The notes: generated by a model not told the origin, from the letters alone. DNA of 64,000 bases from Alphaproteobacteria bacterium (GCA_021296255.1 JAGWAU010000010.1:53691-117690); one strand, 5' to 3'; numbered from the stretch's first letter, positions 31,688-42,466 are shown. Translations and numbers: made by a program.

Positions 31688-34294
31688 ATGAACGTCGTCA
31701 TCGTCGAATCGCCCGCCAAGGCCAAGACGATCAACAAGTATCTGGGCGACGATTTCATCGTCCTGGCGAGCTATGGGCACGTGCGCGATTTGCCGTCGAA
31801 AGACGGTTCGGTAGTGCCCGACGACAACTTCGCGATGACCTACGAAACCAACCCCGGGTCGGCGAAACACATCCGCGAGATCGTCCAGGCACTACGGAAC
31901 GCCGACCGCCTGTACCTGGCCACCGACCCCGATCGCGAGGGCGAGGCTATCTCATGGCATGTGCTCAAGGAACTTCAAGAACGCAATGCCGTAAACGGCG
32001 TCGACGTCAAGCGAGTTGTCTTCAACGAGGTGACCCGCGGTGCCGTGCAAGAAGCCGTCGCGCATCCGCGCGACCTCGACATGGACCTGGTCAACGCGCA
32101 GCAGGCCCGAAGGGCCCTCGACTATCTGGTGGGCTTCACCCTATCGCCCGTGCTCTGGCGCAAGTTGCCCGGATCGCGCTCCGCCGGCCGTGTGCAATCG
32201 GTCGCGCTGCGCCTGATCTGTGAACGCGAACTCGAGATCGAAGCCTTCAAACCGCGGGAATACTGGTCGATCGAGGCAGCCCTCCAAGCGGACGACGGAA
32301 CGCCGTTCTCCGCCCGCTTGACGTCTCTCGACGGCGAGCAACTCGATAAATTCTCACTCTCAACGGCAGAAGGCGCCGAGCACGCCGCCGAAATCCTGCG
32401 CGCTTCGCCCGCGCTGTCGGTTGTCGGTGTCGAATCGAAGGAAATCCAGCGCAATCCGCGGCCGCCTTTCACGACGTCGACACTCCAGCAGGAAGCGGCG
32501 CGCAAGCTCCGCATGCGCGCGCAACGCACCATGCAGGTGGCGCAGAAACTCTACGAAGGTACGGATATCGGCGGGGAAACCGTCGGCCTGATCACCTACA
32601 TGCGCACCGATGGCGTACAGATCGCGTCGGAAGCGATCCAAGACTGCCGAGGCCTTATATCGGAGAGGCTCGGTGCGCCCTATCTTCCGGTCAAGCCACG
32701 CGCCTACCGCAGTCCGGCGAAGAATGCCCAAGAAGCCCACGAAGCCATCCGGCCCACGGACCCATCGCGCACCCCCGCGGACGTCTCACCGTTCCTCGAC
32801 AATGAGTCCGGGCGCCTCTATGACCTGATCTGGAAGCGGACGGTGGCGAGCCAAATGGCTTCGGCGCGTCTCGAGCAAACCGCCATCAACATGTCGACAT
32901 GCGACGGCCGAGCCGGTCTGCGCGCCACCGGTTCCGTCGTTCTGTTCGACGGCTTCCTCAAGTTGTATCAGGAGGGCCGCGACGACCCGTCCGAGGGCAT
33001 CGGAGACGAGTCCAACGAGCGCCGCCTTCCCAAAGTCGCCAAAGGCGAGACCATCCAGTGCGAGGATGTCCGGCCCAAACAGCATTTCACGGAACCGCCG
33101 CCCCGATTCACCGAGGCGACCCTGGTAAGGCGTCTTGAGGAGCTTGGCATCGGACGACCCTCGACATACGCCAGCATCATTTCGGTTTTGCAGGATCGGG
33201 ACTACGTTCGAGTCGACAAGTCCCGATTCGTGCCGGACGACCGGGGCCGGCTGGTGACCGCCTTCCTCAGCAACTTCTTCAACCGGTACGTGGAGTACGA
33301 CTTCACGGCCAGGTTGGAAGAAACCCTCGACGACATTTCCGCCGGAAATGCGAACTGGAAACAAGTCCTGCACGAATTCTGGAAAGCCTTCAGCCACGCC
33401 GTCGAGGAGACGGAAGACCTGCGGGTCCGGGAGGTCCTGGATGCCCTCAACGAGACGCTCGGCGCTCATTTCTTCCATTCCGACGATCCGGCCGTCGATC
33501 CTCGGACCTGCCCCTCGTGCGACGACGGGAAGCTGTCCCTGAAGCTCGGCAAGTTCGGCGCCTTCATCGGCTGTTCGAACTATCCCGATTGCCGGTACAC
33601 GCGGCGCTTGGTCAACGGAAACGGCGCGGATACGGACCAAGACAACGGCCCCCGTGAACTCGGTCTCGACCCAGAGACCGGCAGACCCGTGAGCGTGCGC
33701 TCCGGCCCGTACGGCCACTACGTCCAACTCGACGCGGATCCGGAGGCCGGGGACGAGAAGAACCGGAAGCCCAAACGCGTCTCGCTGCCCCGCGAGGTCC
33801 CGCCGGAGGAGATCGAGTTTGAGACCGCCTTGGCGCTGTTGGCGTTACCCCGGGAAGTCGGGCGCCATCCGGAAACCGGCAAGAAGATTTCCGCGGGGAT
33901 CGGCCGTTTCGGCCCTTACGTGGTCCACGAAGGCAAATATGCGTCCCTCAAACCGGACGATGACGTTCTGACCGTGGGACTCAACCGTGCCGTGGTGCTC
34001 CTGGCCGACGCCGGCCGGCGCCAAAGAGGCGGAAAGGCGCTCAAGGAACTCGGTGATCACCCTGACAACGGCAAGCCCGTCGTCGTCATCGACGGTCGCT
34101 ACGGTCCGTACGTCAAACACGGGCGGACCAACGCCACATTGCCCAAAGAGGTCGCACCTCAGGATGTCACCATGGACATGGCCGTGGCGCTGCTGGCTCA
34201 AAAGGCCGCGAGGAAGGGCAAGGGCCGCCCCAGCGGGCGCAAATCCACCCGATCACCGCGCCCGAAGGCAGCACCTAACGCGGCCTCGGAATAG
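31688..34294 (+). CDS. topA: DNA topoisomerase I
   Basis: This 868-residue type IA topoisomerase begins MNVVIVESPAKAKTINKYLG (Toprim domain) with DPDREGEAISWH, then SAGRVQSVALRLICEREL. The catalytic tyrosine is in GLITYMRTDG and is followed by the HEAIRPTD site. The C-terminus has one zinc ribbon (CPSC...CSNYPDC) and three repeats with GPYG or GRYGPYV, as in long alphaproteobacterial TopA. It relaxes negative supercoils. It follows dprA by 33 bases and is followed by rnr. Confidence 0.96.
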   Translation: MNVVIVESPAKAKTINKYLGDDFIVLASYGHVRDLPSKDGSVVPDDNFAMTYETNPGSAKHIREIVQALRNADRLYLATDPDREGEAISWHVLKELQERNAVNGVDVKRVVFNEVTRGAVQEAVAHPRDLDMDLVNAQQARRALDYLVGFTLSPVLWRKLPGSRSAGRVQSVALRLICERELEIEAFKPREYWSIEAALQADDGTPFSARLTSLDGEQLDKFSLSTAEGAEHAAEILRASPALSVVGVESKEIQRNPRPPFTTSTLQQEAARKLRMRAQRTMQVAQKLYEGTDIGGETVGLITYMRTDGVQIASEAIQDCRGLISERLGAPYLPVKPRAYRSPAKNAQEAHEAIRPTDPSRTPADVSPFLDNESGRLYDLIWKRTVASQMASARLEQTAINMSTCDGRAGLRATGSVVLFDGFLKLYQEGRDDPSEGIGDESNERRLPKVAKGETIQCEDVRPKQHFTEPPPRFTEATLVRRLEELGIGRPSTYASIISVLQDRDYVRVDKSRFVPDDRGRLVTAFLSNFFNRYVEYDFTARLEETLDDISAGNANWKQVLHEFWKAFSHAVEETEDLRVREVLDALNETLGAHFFHSDDPAVDPRTCPSCDDGKLSLKLGKFGAFIGCSNYPDCRYTRRLVNGNGADTDQDNGPRELGLDPETGRPVSVRSGPYGHYVQLDADPEAGDEKNRKPKRVSLPREVPPEEIEFETALALLALPREVGRHPETGKKISAGIGRFGPYVVHEGKYASLKPDDDVLTVGLNRAVVLLADAGRRQRGGKALKELGDHPDNGKPVVVIDGRYGPYVKHGRTNATLPKEVAPQDVTMDMAVALLAQKAARKGKGRPSGRKSTRSPRPKAAPNAASE

Positions 34295-34338
34295 GCGAAC
34301 GTGGCTTGACCCGGGGTCGTCGCACGCGAGGGTCGCGC

Positions 34339-36564
34339 GTGCCCAAGGACAAAGCAAAGACTTCGGCTACCTTTCCGTCGCGGGAAGAAGTACTGCGATT
34401 CATTCACGACAGCCCCGACCGCTCGGGCAAGCGGGAGATCGCGCGGGCCTTCGGGATCTCGGGCACGGACCGCATGCGGCTCAAGAGGCTGCTCAGGGAA
34501 CTGGGCGACGAAGGGCTCATCGCGAGAGGACGCCGCCGATCATCCTACGCGGCCGGCGGGCTCCCGCCGGTCACGGTCATTGAAATCACGGGTATCGATA
34601 TCGACGGCGAACTCTACGCACGCCCCACGCAGTGGAACGGTGAAACGGAACCGCCGCGCATCATCGTGACCCCCGGCCAGCCCGACGGCACAGGCCTAGC
34701 CCCCGGCAATCGCGCTCTGGCGAAGCTGCGACGGACATCGGACGGTTTTTACGAGGCCCGGGTCATACGCCGACTCCCGGATCAGCCCGACGAAATTCTC
34801 GGTGTATACAACCTCGTCGCCGGCCACGGCCGCATCGTGCCGACGGATCGGCGCATCAAACGGGAATTCGTCGTGGCCGGTCCGGACTCGCTCGGCGCCT
34901 ACCCCGGCGAAGTCGTGTTGGCCGAAACCTTGCGGGGCACGCGACTGGGCCTCGGCAAGGCGCGGGTCGTGGAGCGCCTCGGCTCCTTCGAGGATCCACG
35001 CAGCTACAGCCTGATCGCCATCCGCAACCACGGCATTCCCATCACGTTCAGCGCGGCGGCTCTGGCAGAAGCGGAGGCCGCGACGCCGGTCCCGGTCGGC
35101 CGGCGGCGCGATCTAAGGCACCTGCCGCTCATCACCATCGACCCTGCCGATGCCCGAGATCACGACGACGCCGTTTGGGCAGTCCCCGACGACGACCCCG
35201 GAAACCCCGGCGGATGGAAAATCGTCGTCGCGATCGCCGACGTCGCGGCTTACGTCCGCCCCGGGTCGGCGCTCGATACGGATGCCCGCGAGCGGGGCAA
35301 TTCCGTCTACTTTCCGGACCGCGTGGTGCCGATGCTGCCGGAGGCGTTATCGAGCGACCTGTGCTCGCTCAAGGCGGGCGTCGACCGCGCTTGTCTGGCG
35401 GCGTTCCTGTGGATCGACGCCGACGGAAACCCGCGCCGCCATGAATTCGTCCGGGGCATGATGCGCGCCGCGGCAAACCTCACTTATCGGAGCGTCCAGC
35501 ACTCACGGGACGACGGTTATGTGGACGACGTTACGATGGTCCTCGATCCCGTGATCTCAAATCTGTACGGAGCTTACGCGACGCTTCGGTGCGCCCGCGA
35601 ACGCCGGCAACCGCTCGATATCGAGCTTCCCGAACTTCGGGTCGTACTCGGCGGCGACGGACACGTGGAGAGCGTAAAACCGAGGGGCCGCTGGGACTCG
35701 CATCGCCTGATCGAGGAATTCATGATCGCGGCCAACGTCGCCACGGCGGAAACCCTGCAAGATCGCGACGCCCCGTGCATGTACCGGGTGCACGAGCGTC
35801 CCGAAGACGAAAGGGTCGAGGCGCTTCGTGCGCTTCTAGCAAGGTTGGATCTCCGGCTGGCGAAGGGGCAGGCGGTCAAGGCCGAACACTTCAACCGGAT
35901 CCTGCGGCAGGTCGCCGCGACACCTCACGCTCGCCTCGTCAACGAGGTGGTCCTTCGGACACAGACTCAGGCCTTCTACAGCCTCGAAAACAGCGGGCAT
36001 TTCGGTCTCAACCTGCGCCGCTACGCGCATTTTACGTCGCCCATCCGCCGTTACGCGGACCTCCTGGTGCACCGCGGCCTGATCACGGCGCTGGGAATCG
36101 GCGACGATGGTCTCGCCGGGAGTATCGTCGATGAGCTGCCCGGGCTCGGAGATCGGATATCCGCGGCGGAACGGCGTGCCATGGCGGCCGAGCGCGAAGC
36201 GTTAGACAGATATCTCGCGGCATACCTCGAGCTGCGCCGAGGTGCCACGTTCACGGGGCGAATCTCGGGCGTGACTCGTTTCGGTCTCTTCGTGACCCTC
36301 GACGGCGTCGGCGCCGACGGTCTGGTGCCGGTCCGCACGCTGGGCGACGATTTCTACATCCATGACGAAACGCGACACGCATTGGTCGGGGAGCGCACGG
36401 GGACGACGTTCTCCCTCGGATCGGCGATCGACGTCCGGCTTGTCGAGGCCGACACGGTCACGGGATCACTTCGTCTCGAATTGATCGAGGAAAAGGGGCC
36501 TTTCCCGCCCCTCCATGACCGGCGTCGGCAGGTGGACAGGACCCGGCGGGTCCGGCAACGTTAG
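34339..36564 (+). CDS. rnr: ribonuclease R
   Basis: The 741-residue product starts at a GTG at 34339, with GAGGG 6 bases upstream; an earlier TTG is open but lacks one. Domains: N-terminal helix-turn-helix (GKREIARAFGISGTDRMRLKR), cold-shock domain, the RNB catalytic domain with DPADARDHDDAVWA (metal-binding Asp residues) and ARERGNSVYFPDRVVPMLPE, and a C-terminal S1 domain (GATFTGRISGVTRFGLFVTL). It is a processive 3'-5' exoribonuclease that degrades structured RNA. It sits between topA and a NUDIX gene. Confidence 0.95.
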   Translation: MPKDKAKTSATFPSREEVLRFIHDSPDRSGKREIARAFGISGTDRMRLKRLLRELGDEGLIARGRRRSSYAAGGLPPVTVIEITGIDIDGELYARPTQWNGETEPPRIIVTPGQPDGTGLAPGNRALAKLRRTSDGFYEARVIRRLPDQPDEILGVYNLVAGHGRIVPTDRRIKREFVVAGPDSLGAYPGEVVLAETLRGTRLGLGKARVVERLGSFEDPRSYSLIAIRNHGIPITFSAAALAEAEAATPVPVGRRRDLRHLPLITIDPADARDHDDAVWAVPDDDPGNPGGWKIVVAIADVAAYVRPGSALDTDARERGNSVYFPDRVVPMLPEALSSDLCSLKAGVDRACLAAFLWIDADGNPRRHEFVRGMMRAAANLTYRSVQHSRDDGYVDDVTMVLDPVISNLYGAYATLRCARERRQPLDIELPELRVVLGGDGHVESVKPRGRWDSHRLIEEFMIAANVATAETLQDRDAPCMYRVHERPEDERVEALRALLARLDLRLAKGQAVKAEHFNRILRQVAATPHARLVNEVVLRTQTQAFYSLENSGHFGLNLRRYAHFTSPIRRYADLLVHRGLITALGIGDDGLAGSIVDELPGLGDRISAAERRAMAAEREALDRYLAAYLELRRGATFTGRISGVTRFGLFVTLDGVGADGLVPVRTLGDDFYIHDETRHALVGERTGTTFSLGSAIDVRLVEADTVTGSLRLELIEEKGPFPPLHDRRRQVDRTRRVRQR

Positions 36565-36606
36565 GCCTCCGTCGCGGTCCCGCACCGCACGCAACGCCAT
36601 CGGATA

Positions 36607-37293
36607 ATGTCTGACGCGCCCAAACAGCGACCGCCGCGACCGAGACACGCCGCGAGCCTCATCCTCTACCGCAAGCCGAAACGGGGGTCGGTCGAGATCC
36701 TGATGGGACGCCGCGACACCAAAACCCGCTTCATGCCGAGCGTGTACGTGTTCCCCGGGGGGCGCGTCGATTCCGGCGACTGGCACGCACGGGAAGCGAC
36801 ACCGCTCGCCGACCACGTTCTGGCCCGGCTGACCCGCCGATGCAGCGCCAGCCGGGCGCGGGCACATGCCATGGCCGCGGTTCGCGAGACTTACGAGGAG
36901 ACCGGACTTCTTTTGGGTCAGCGGACATCGGATGCCGGGTCCGGACCGCCGTCCTGGCGGCATTTCCATGAAACGGGGTATGCGCCGGCCCTGCACCGGC
37001 TCGACTATCTCGCCCGGGCGCTTACGCCGGCGAATCGTCCGATCCGCTATGATGCGCGGTTCTTTCTTGCCGAAGGGACCAAGGCCGAAGGACGGCTCGG
37101 CAGCAACGGTGAGCTCCACGACTTGCACTGGGTCGCCGTCGACCATGCTCACGACCTGCCGCTTCCCAGCGTCACGACGCACATGCTGCTCGAGATCGAG
37201 CGCTACATGGCGAATCCGCCAAAGAGGAACGACGACTGGCAGGTCTCGTTTTTCTCCCATCGCCGGGGACGATTCTACCATCGCTATGAGTAA
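36607..37293 (+). CDS. NUDIX hydrolase, CoA-pyrophosphatase/NUDT19-like
   Basis: This 228-residue protein has VYVFPGGRVDSGDW, then a long insertion and AAVRETYEETGLL, the C-terminal half of the Nudix box with the REx2EE metal ligands. The separation of the glycine-rich turn from the helix by about 40 residues is characteristic of the NUDT19-like group, which cleave acyl-CoA or NAD-related diphosphates. It is 42 bases after rnr, its stop codon sharing bases with an ATGAGTAA that may be the original start of the next gene. Confidence 0.8.
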   Translation: MSDAPKQRPPRPRHAASLILYRKPKRGSVEILMGRRDTKTRFMPSVYVFPGGRVDSGDWHAREATPLADHVLARLTRRCSASRARAHAMAAVRETYEETGLLLGQRTSDAGSGPPSWRHFHETGYAPALHRLDYLARALTPANRPIRYDARFFLAEGTKAEGRLGSNGELHDLHWVAVDHAHDLPLPSVTTHMLLEIERYMANPPKRNDDWQVSFFSHRRGRFYHRYE

Positions 37294-37362
37294 ACGGCGG
37301 CCAGGCTGAGCGGGAAGGGTCTCACGGCCGGCGACCGCCGCCGCAGTCTGATCGCCATCTAC

Positions 37363-38464
37363 GTGGCCGCGGCGGCCTTCGGGTTCACGTTCGGGCTCTC
37401 CTCCCCCCTGCTCTCGCTGATCCTCGAGTCGACGGACGTGGGAAGTTCCATGATCGGGCTGAACGGCGCGATGACGTCTGTCGGGTTCCTCGCCTCCGCC
37501 CCCGTCATTCCCTTTCTCATTCGACGATTCGGCGTCATGCGGTTCATCACCCTCAGCGCCCTTGCCGCGACCACCGCCCTCCTGTTGTTGCGGGTGATCG
37601 ACGATCTCTTGGCTTGGTTTCTGCTCCGATTCATCTTCGGCGCGGCCCTGAACGGCCTGCTGCTCGTCAGCGAGACCTGGATCAATCAGATCGCGGACTC
37701 CGCAAGCCGCGGACGGGTGATCGCGATTTACGTTACGGTCATCGCGGCCGCCTTCGCCGTCGGCCCGATGATCATTCCCCTCACCGGTATCGAGGGCTGG
37801 ACACCCTTCATCGTCGGCGCCATGGCCGTCTTGGCGTCGGCGGTCACATTCCGGCCGGTTCGGCGCATCGCGCCGCGCTTCGACGACCACCAAACGCTGG
37901 CGATCGTCTCCTTCTTCAAGGTGGCGCCCACTCTGATGGCCGCCGTGGCCACCGTCGCCGTCATCGACGGCGCGATGGTCGTGCATCTCGCCGTCTATGG
38001 CTTGCGCCTCGAGGCCGGTCTCGCCCTCGCCGCGGGCATGGTGTCCGCGTTCATGGTGGGCAACGTGCTGCTCCAGATTCCCCTTGGATGGATGGCGGAT
38101 CGTTTGAACGGGTACCGGATTCTCGCGGGCTGCGCAGCCGCCGGCATCGTGTGCGGCCTGGTCATCGTCGCCTTCGCGCCCGTCCACGTAGTCGTATTGC
38201 CGGTCCTGGTCCTCTGGGGCGGCTTCACCTACGGCCTCTACACCATCGCGTTGACGCTGCTCGGCGGGCGCTTCTCCGGCACCAATCTGGTCGCGGCCAA
38301 TGCCGCCTTTGCGCTGATGTGGGGAGCCGGCGGCATCGCCGGCCCGGCGGTCGGATGCCGTCGGGCCTCACGGCCTTCCCCTGACCGTTGTCGCGGCGTG
38401 CGCCTTCTTCCTCATCTTTCTCCTGCTCCGGCATCCTGAAGCGCTGGCCCGGAGACGTCCATAG
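37363..38464 (+). pseudogene. MFS transporter, frameshifted near the 3' end
   Basis: The main frame from GTG 37363 encodes about 330 residues with ten or so hydrophobic segments of an MFS sugar-cation or drug transporter (FGLSSPLLSLILES, FGAALNGLLLVSETWINQ, and so on). It fails at 38350-38360: GIAGPAVG is followed by CRRASRPSPD, but the +1 frame then reads GPHGLPLTVVAACAFFLIFLLLRHPE to a TAG at 38462-38464, the expected last membrane helix. A small indel has therefore broken the gene. The N-terminus is also unclear, since ATG 37286 is in another frame. Sequencing error is possible. Confidence 0.65.
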
Positions 38465-38566
38465 ATCATCGAACCTCCGGAACGGGTGCCTGCTCCTCAA
38501 GCGTTTTGCCGTCCTTGTCGATAGACTCGTTAGAATTGGAACGGAAACGCGTTGCGGGAGGAGAGC

Positions 38567-39718
38567 TTGAAAGTCACCGATATCAAGGTCTATGCCGTCG
38601 AAGCCGTACGGCGGAACTGGACGTTCATCGAGGTCGAAACGGATGCCGGGATCACCGGACTAGGCGAGATTACGTTGGAAATGTTCGACACGGGCGTCGC
38701 CGCCGCGGTCGAAGACTACAAGCGCCTTCTCATCGGTGAGAACCCGCTTGAGATTGAGCGCCTGTACGATCATCTCGTCCGAAACAAGTTCTGGCGGACC
38801 GACACTCTCAGCACCACAGTACTCTCCGGTATCGACATCGCGCTCTGGGACATCAAGGGCAAGGAGCTCGGCGTGCCTGTCTATCGGCTTCTTGGAGGTC
38901 CCGTTCGCGACACCGTCCGTGCCTACGGAAATTACTGGTTCCTGGGAGCGACCAAGGATGACTATGCGCGAACCGTCGACGACTATGCCCGGGCGGCGGC
39001 GCGTGCCGTCGACGAGGGCTGGGATGCCCTCAAATGGAGCCCGTTCGGCTCGTCCGCCTACACGGCGACGATCGATGAGGAGCGCGTGATCATCGAATGC
39101 GTCAAACGCGTGCGGGAAGCCGTCGGTGACCGCGCGGACCTGCTGCTCGACGCGCACGGACGCTTCAACTTGCCCACCATCAAGCGCATCTCTCGCAAAC
39201 TTGAACCCTACGAACCGTTTTTCATCGAAGAACCAATTCCCCCGGAAAACGTCGAGGCGATGGTGGAATTGAAGCGTTCAACCCGGGTACCACTGGCGAC
39301 AGGCGAACGCCTCATCACCAAGCACCAGTTCCGGGATCTGCTGAACAGCTTCGCCGTGGACTACATCCAACCGGACATCATCCATACCGGCGGCATCACG
39401 GAGATGAAGAAGATCGCGGCCCTCGCCGAAGCCTTCTACATCCCGTTAATTCCGCATAATCCAAACGGCCCCGTGGCGACGGCTGCGACCATCCATCTGG
39501 CGACCAGCATCCCTAACTTCATGCTGACCGAGTATATCGACCTTCCCGAAAGGGCTGACGTGCTCGTCGAGCCGCTGGTCGTGAAGAACGGTCAGTTTGC
39601 CCTGCCCACGAAACCCGGCCTCGGCATCGAACTGAACAAGAAGGTCTTCAAGAACTATCCACCGCAGGAGCGCGAGTGGGATCACTACTCCCCGGTGCGA
39701 AACATCCGGATGTCTTGA
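38567..39718 (+). CDS. mandelate racemase/muconate lactonizing enzyme family dehydratase (galactonate dehydratase-like)
   Basis: The 383-residue enolase-superfamily protein probably starts at the TTG at 38567, with GGAGG 5 bases upstream; a TTG 15 bases earlier is also open. The metal ligands are in order: Asp in LLLDAHGRF, Glu in FFIEEPIP and Glu in LATGERL, with the general base region IPHNPNGP. The DAHG pattern fits the D-galactonate or gluconate dehydratase subgroup, which dehydrates acid sugars. It stands alone with no partner sugar genes next to it. It opens the accessory stretch after the housekeeping run. Confidence 0.85.
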   Translation: MKVTDIKVYAVEAVRRNWTFIEVETDAGITGLGEITLEMFDTGVAAAVEDYKRLLIGENPLEIERLYDHLVRNKFWRTDTLSTTVLSGIDIALWDIKGKELGVPVYRLLGGPVRDTVRAYGNYWFLGATKDDYARTVDDYARAAARAVDEGWDALKWSPFGSSAYTATIDEERVIIECVKRVREAVGDRADLLLDAHGRFNLPTIKRISRKLEPYEPFFIEEPIPPENVEAMVELKRSTRVPLATGERLITKHQFRDLLNSFAVDYIQPDIIHTGGITEMKKIAALAEAFYIPLIPHNPNGPVATAATIHLATSIPNFMLTEYIDLPERADVLVEPLVVKNGQFALPTKPGLGIELNKKVFKNYPPQEREWDHYSPVRNIRMS

Positions 39719-39996
39719 GGAGGTGCCTATCCTACCGCCTTTCCGAGTATTTCGGACGGAAGCGGCACGGTATTCTCGGAACCGTTCTCGTCAAAAAGCG
39801 GTTCACCTCCTCCGGCCCCTCGCTCAGACTCCAGTTGCAAGGGTCAAAGTTTGACGCCGGACAACACGCTTCCCTTCAGTTCGGGGCCACACAACCGGCG
39901 CCGGAGCATGACATCTGCTGCTTGAGCGCAGCGACTGACTGCGCGACAAAGCGAAAGGTACGGCCAATGATGGCCGGATGCTTGGATATGGGCGGA

Positions 39997-42030
39997 TCAG
40001 TTGACGGCGGTGGTATCCGGCCCGACCGGCGCGCCGAGCAAACGGATATCAGTCCAACTTGGAGCTCCGTTCAAAATATAGCGGTAGACTCGGACGCTTT
40101 CCAGGACCCGTTGGACGTAATTGCGGGTTTCGGAGAATGGCACCAATTCGATCCAGTCGATGGCATCGATCGCCCCGCCACGAGGGTCCCCATACGTCCG
40201 CAGCCATCTGTCGACGCGTGACGGCCCGGCATTGTACGCCGCAAGCGCGAGGGCATAGGCACCCCGATAGTCCGAAAGCAACTTGGACAGATAAGCACTG
40301 CCAAGCATGATGTTGTAGCCTGGGTCGTGTGTCAGCCGAGATGTGCTGTATGCGACATCAAGCGTCTGGGACAGTTGCTTCGCGGTACTCGGCTTCAATT
40401 GCATCAGACCGCGTGCCCCCGCGCCGCTGACCGCCAGTGGGTTCATCTCGCTTTCCTGCCGTGCCAAGCCCAGCAACAACGCAATTTCGGGAGGATCCGG
40501 CACGCGGCTGACGTCCGCCTCACCGAAGGAAACCGGATAGTTGTAAGCGACGAGGTGGATGCCGCTTCGCGTCGCCCGCTTCGCCGCCTTGACCGAGACA
40601 TGCGGTGCACCGTAGGTCAAGCCCATCTGGCTGATAAGAAGATGTTCCCCCGGCGTCCTAGCCCCCCGGCTTAGGTGCATGACGAACGTCAGCAGAGCTT
40701 CGAAATCTCCCGCTTCGCCCAGCATTCGCGCCGCCTGCACCAGCGGACGCGCCTCGAATCGATCGCGCAGCTCAGGCGCAACGGACGGTTCTCCGACCGT
40801 GAAACGATCGGTCGAGAACAAGGACAGAGCCTGGCTGGCCAATTGCCCGTAGAACGTAGTCGGATGACGGGCAGCGAGCCGAAACCAGATCTTCGCCCGG
40901 TCCTCGTCGTCGTCGGCCCGTGCGGCGCGCCCGGCCCAATAGGCCGCGCGGGCGCGGCTGATCGGATAGCGGACCCGGTCATACATCACCGTGAAGTGAC
41001 TTAAGGCAACGATCGGTTCGTTTAGAAATCGCAAAGCCAGCCAGCCGGCCAGCCACTCCGCCTCCGCAAACGAACCATTGTCAATCTGCCCGTGTCCGGA
41101 GGCGACGGCGTAGGCATCGTCGACCAGGCCGTCCTCAATCGCCTGGCGAATCTGGTAGCTTTGCTCGTACCACCATTTGCCGGGGCGGCCGAGATCCGCG
41201 GGCAGGTTGAGAAGCAATTCCCGGGCCCCAGAATCCTTGCCGGCGCGACGGCGCCAACGGACTCGTTCGAATATCAGGCCGGGATGGTTCACCAGTCCAT
41301 ACGGCACCCGTTTGATCGCCGCATCGACCCCGCGCCTGCGCTCCATCAGGGCAAGGCGTGCTTGAGCCAAACGCCGGTGGCTCTTGTCGACATGCCTGAA
41401 CAAGCGCCGGGCGGCACGGCGACGCTCGTCCCACAACAGCCGATCGAGCCGAAGATTGTGATGGTCAACGCCGAGCACGGCCTTGTGCTTCCGTAGGAAA
41501 GACTTCTCCTGGTGTGCCGGAAAATCGGCGTTGATCCAGGTGTCACGGAGCATTTGACGACCGGGGTCAATATCGCCATCGGCGATCAGAGCTTCCGCCA
41601 AACGCTGTTTGCCGGGTCCGGTCAGCGGTGGAAAGCGGGTGAACCAGGCACGGGCGAGCGGGCCCGTAAATGTATCGGGCATCCGTTCCTCGGCGCGCCG
41701 CATCAGCGCCGCGCGACCCGGCCAGTCCGAATATGCATCAAGAAACGATTTGATATCGGCGAATGGCACATCGACCTTCTGTCGCCGGAGACGGCGCCAC
41801 TCGATCAACGCCAGCGCCAACGGATGGTCGACCTGTTTGGCACCACTGATCGCGGCTCGCCACTTGTCACGGGCAGCAGCTCGCAGGGCCTGCTGAAACT
41901 GTTTCCGATCAGACTCGCTCAGGATACGCGGTGTCGTATCGGCGGTCGCGATTGAGCATCCGGCAAACCAGAACAGAACGCAGCCGACAAGCGCCGCACC
42001 AATTCCCGGCCGAATACCGCACTCTCTCAT
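39997..42030 (-). CDS. slt: soluble lytic murein transglycosylase (Slt70-type)
   Basis: This 677-residue protein has a lipoprotein-type signal with lipobox FAG-Cys25, then a long helical superhelix domain with repeated arginine-rich helices and a C-terminal lysozyme-like domain. The catalytic Glu lies in LARQESEMNPLAVS, followed by GARGLMQLKPSTAKQL and ALAAYNAGPSRVDRWL. It cleaves peptidoglycan glycans to 1,6-anhydro products during growth. The ATG at 42030 is chosen because the signal begins there; the frame runs about 170 codons upstream without similarity. No strong ribosome site is visible. Confidence 0.92.
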   Translation of the reverse strand: MRECGIRPGIGAALVGCVLFWFAGCSIATADTTPRILSESDRKQFQQALRAAARDKWRAAISGAKQVDHPLALALIEWRRLRRQKVDVPFADIKSFLDAYSDWPGRAALMRRAEERMPDTFTGPLARAWFTRFPPLTGPGKQRLAEALIADGDIDPGRQMLRDTWINADFPAHQEKSFLRKHKAVLGVDHHNLRLDRLLWDERRRAARRLFRHVDKSHRRLAQARLALMERRRGVDAAIKRVPYGLVNHPGLIFERVRWRRRAGKDSGARELLLNLPADLGRPGKWWYEQSYQIRQAIEDGLVDDAYAVASGHGQIDNGSFAEAEWLAGWLALRFLNEPIVALSHFTVMYDRVRYPISRARAAYWAGRAARADDDEDRAKIWFRLAARHPTTFYGQLASQALSLFSTDRFTVGEPSVAPELRDRFEARPLVQAARMLGEAGDFEALLTFVMHLSRGARTPGEHLLISQMGLTYGAPHVSVKAAKRATRSGIHLVAYNYPVSFGEADVSRVPDPPEIALLLGLARQESEMNPLAVSGAGARGLMQLKPSTAKQLSQTLDVAYSTSRLTHDPGYNIMLGSAYLSKLLSDYRGAYALALAAYNAGPSRVDRWLRTYGDPRGGAIDAIDWIELVPFSETRNYVQRVLESVRVYRYILNGAPSWTDIRLLGAPVGPDTTAVN

Positions 42031-42161
42031 ATATCTGTCTATTGTTACCGGACCGCAAAATCGGGTATCGATGAGTGATCTGAATACGAAATATTGTAAG
42101 GAAAAGAAAGATACTTGGCATATGACAGGAGACAGGTTTTTTGTTTCTCCGGCAGCGAGGT

Positions 42162-42275
42162 GAGGTGACCCCGGAAAATCGGACAGGTTGTTTAGGTGTA
42201 TTCCGACGTGTGACGGAGGAACGCACAATGAGTATGGAGCACAGGTTCTCGGAGGAACTGTTCCATCAAGCGTGA
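42162..42275 (+). mobile_element. IS3-like end with truncated OrfA start (remnant)
   Basis: GACCCCGGAAAATCGGACAGG near 42166-42186 looks like the terminal inverted repeat of IS3-type elements. It is followed by GGAGGA and ATG 42228, opening MSMEHRFSEELFHQA before a TGA at 42273-42275. This is similar to the start of IS3 OrfA proteins but stops after 15 codons. The flanking DNA (42031-42161 and 42276-42466) shows no other recognisable gene. A degraded insertion is the most likely reading. Confidence 0.35.
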
Positions 42276-42466
42276 AAGTGTCCCGGGCTGCGGGCGTTAC
42301 GGAGACGGACGACGCCTGAGGACGCTCAGGCCGCCGGGGGATTGCTCCGGTTCCTTCCCACCCGGCGGCCAACGCCTCACGCGGCATGCATGATCGGCCG
42401 CGCGTCTCGATCCCCGCGCCCGTTGCGGCTACCCTTGAGCAAAGGAAACCACGAGGAGGCACTGCC

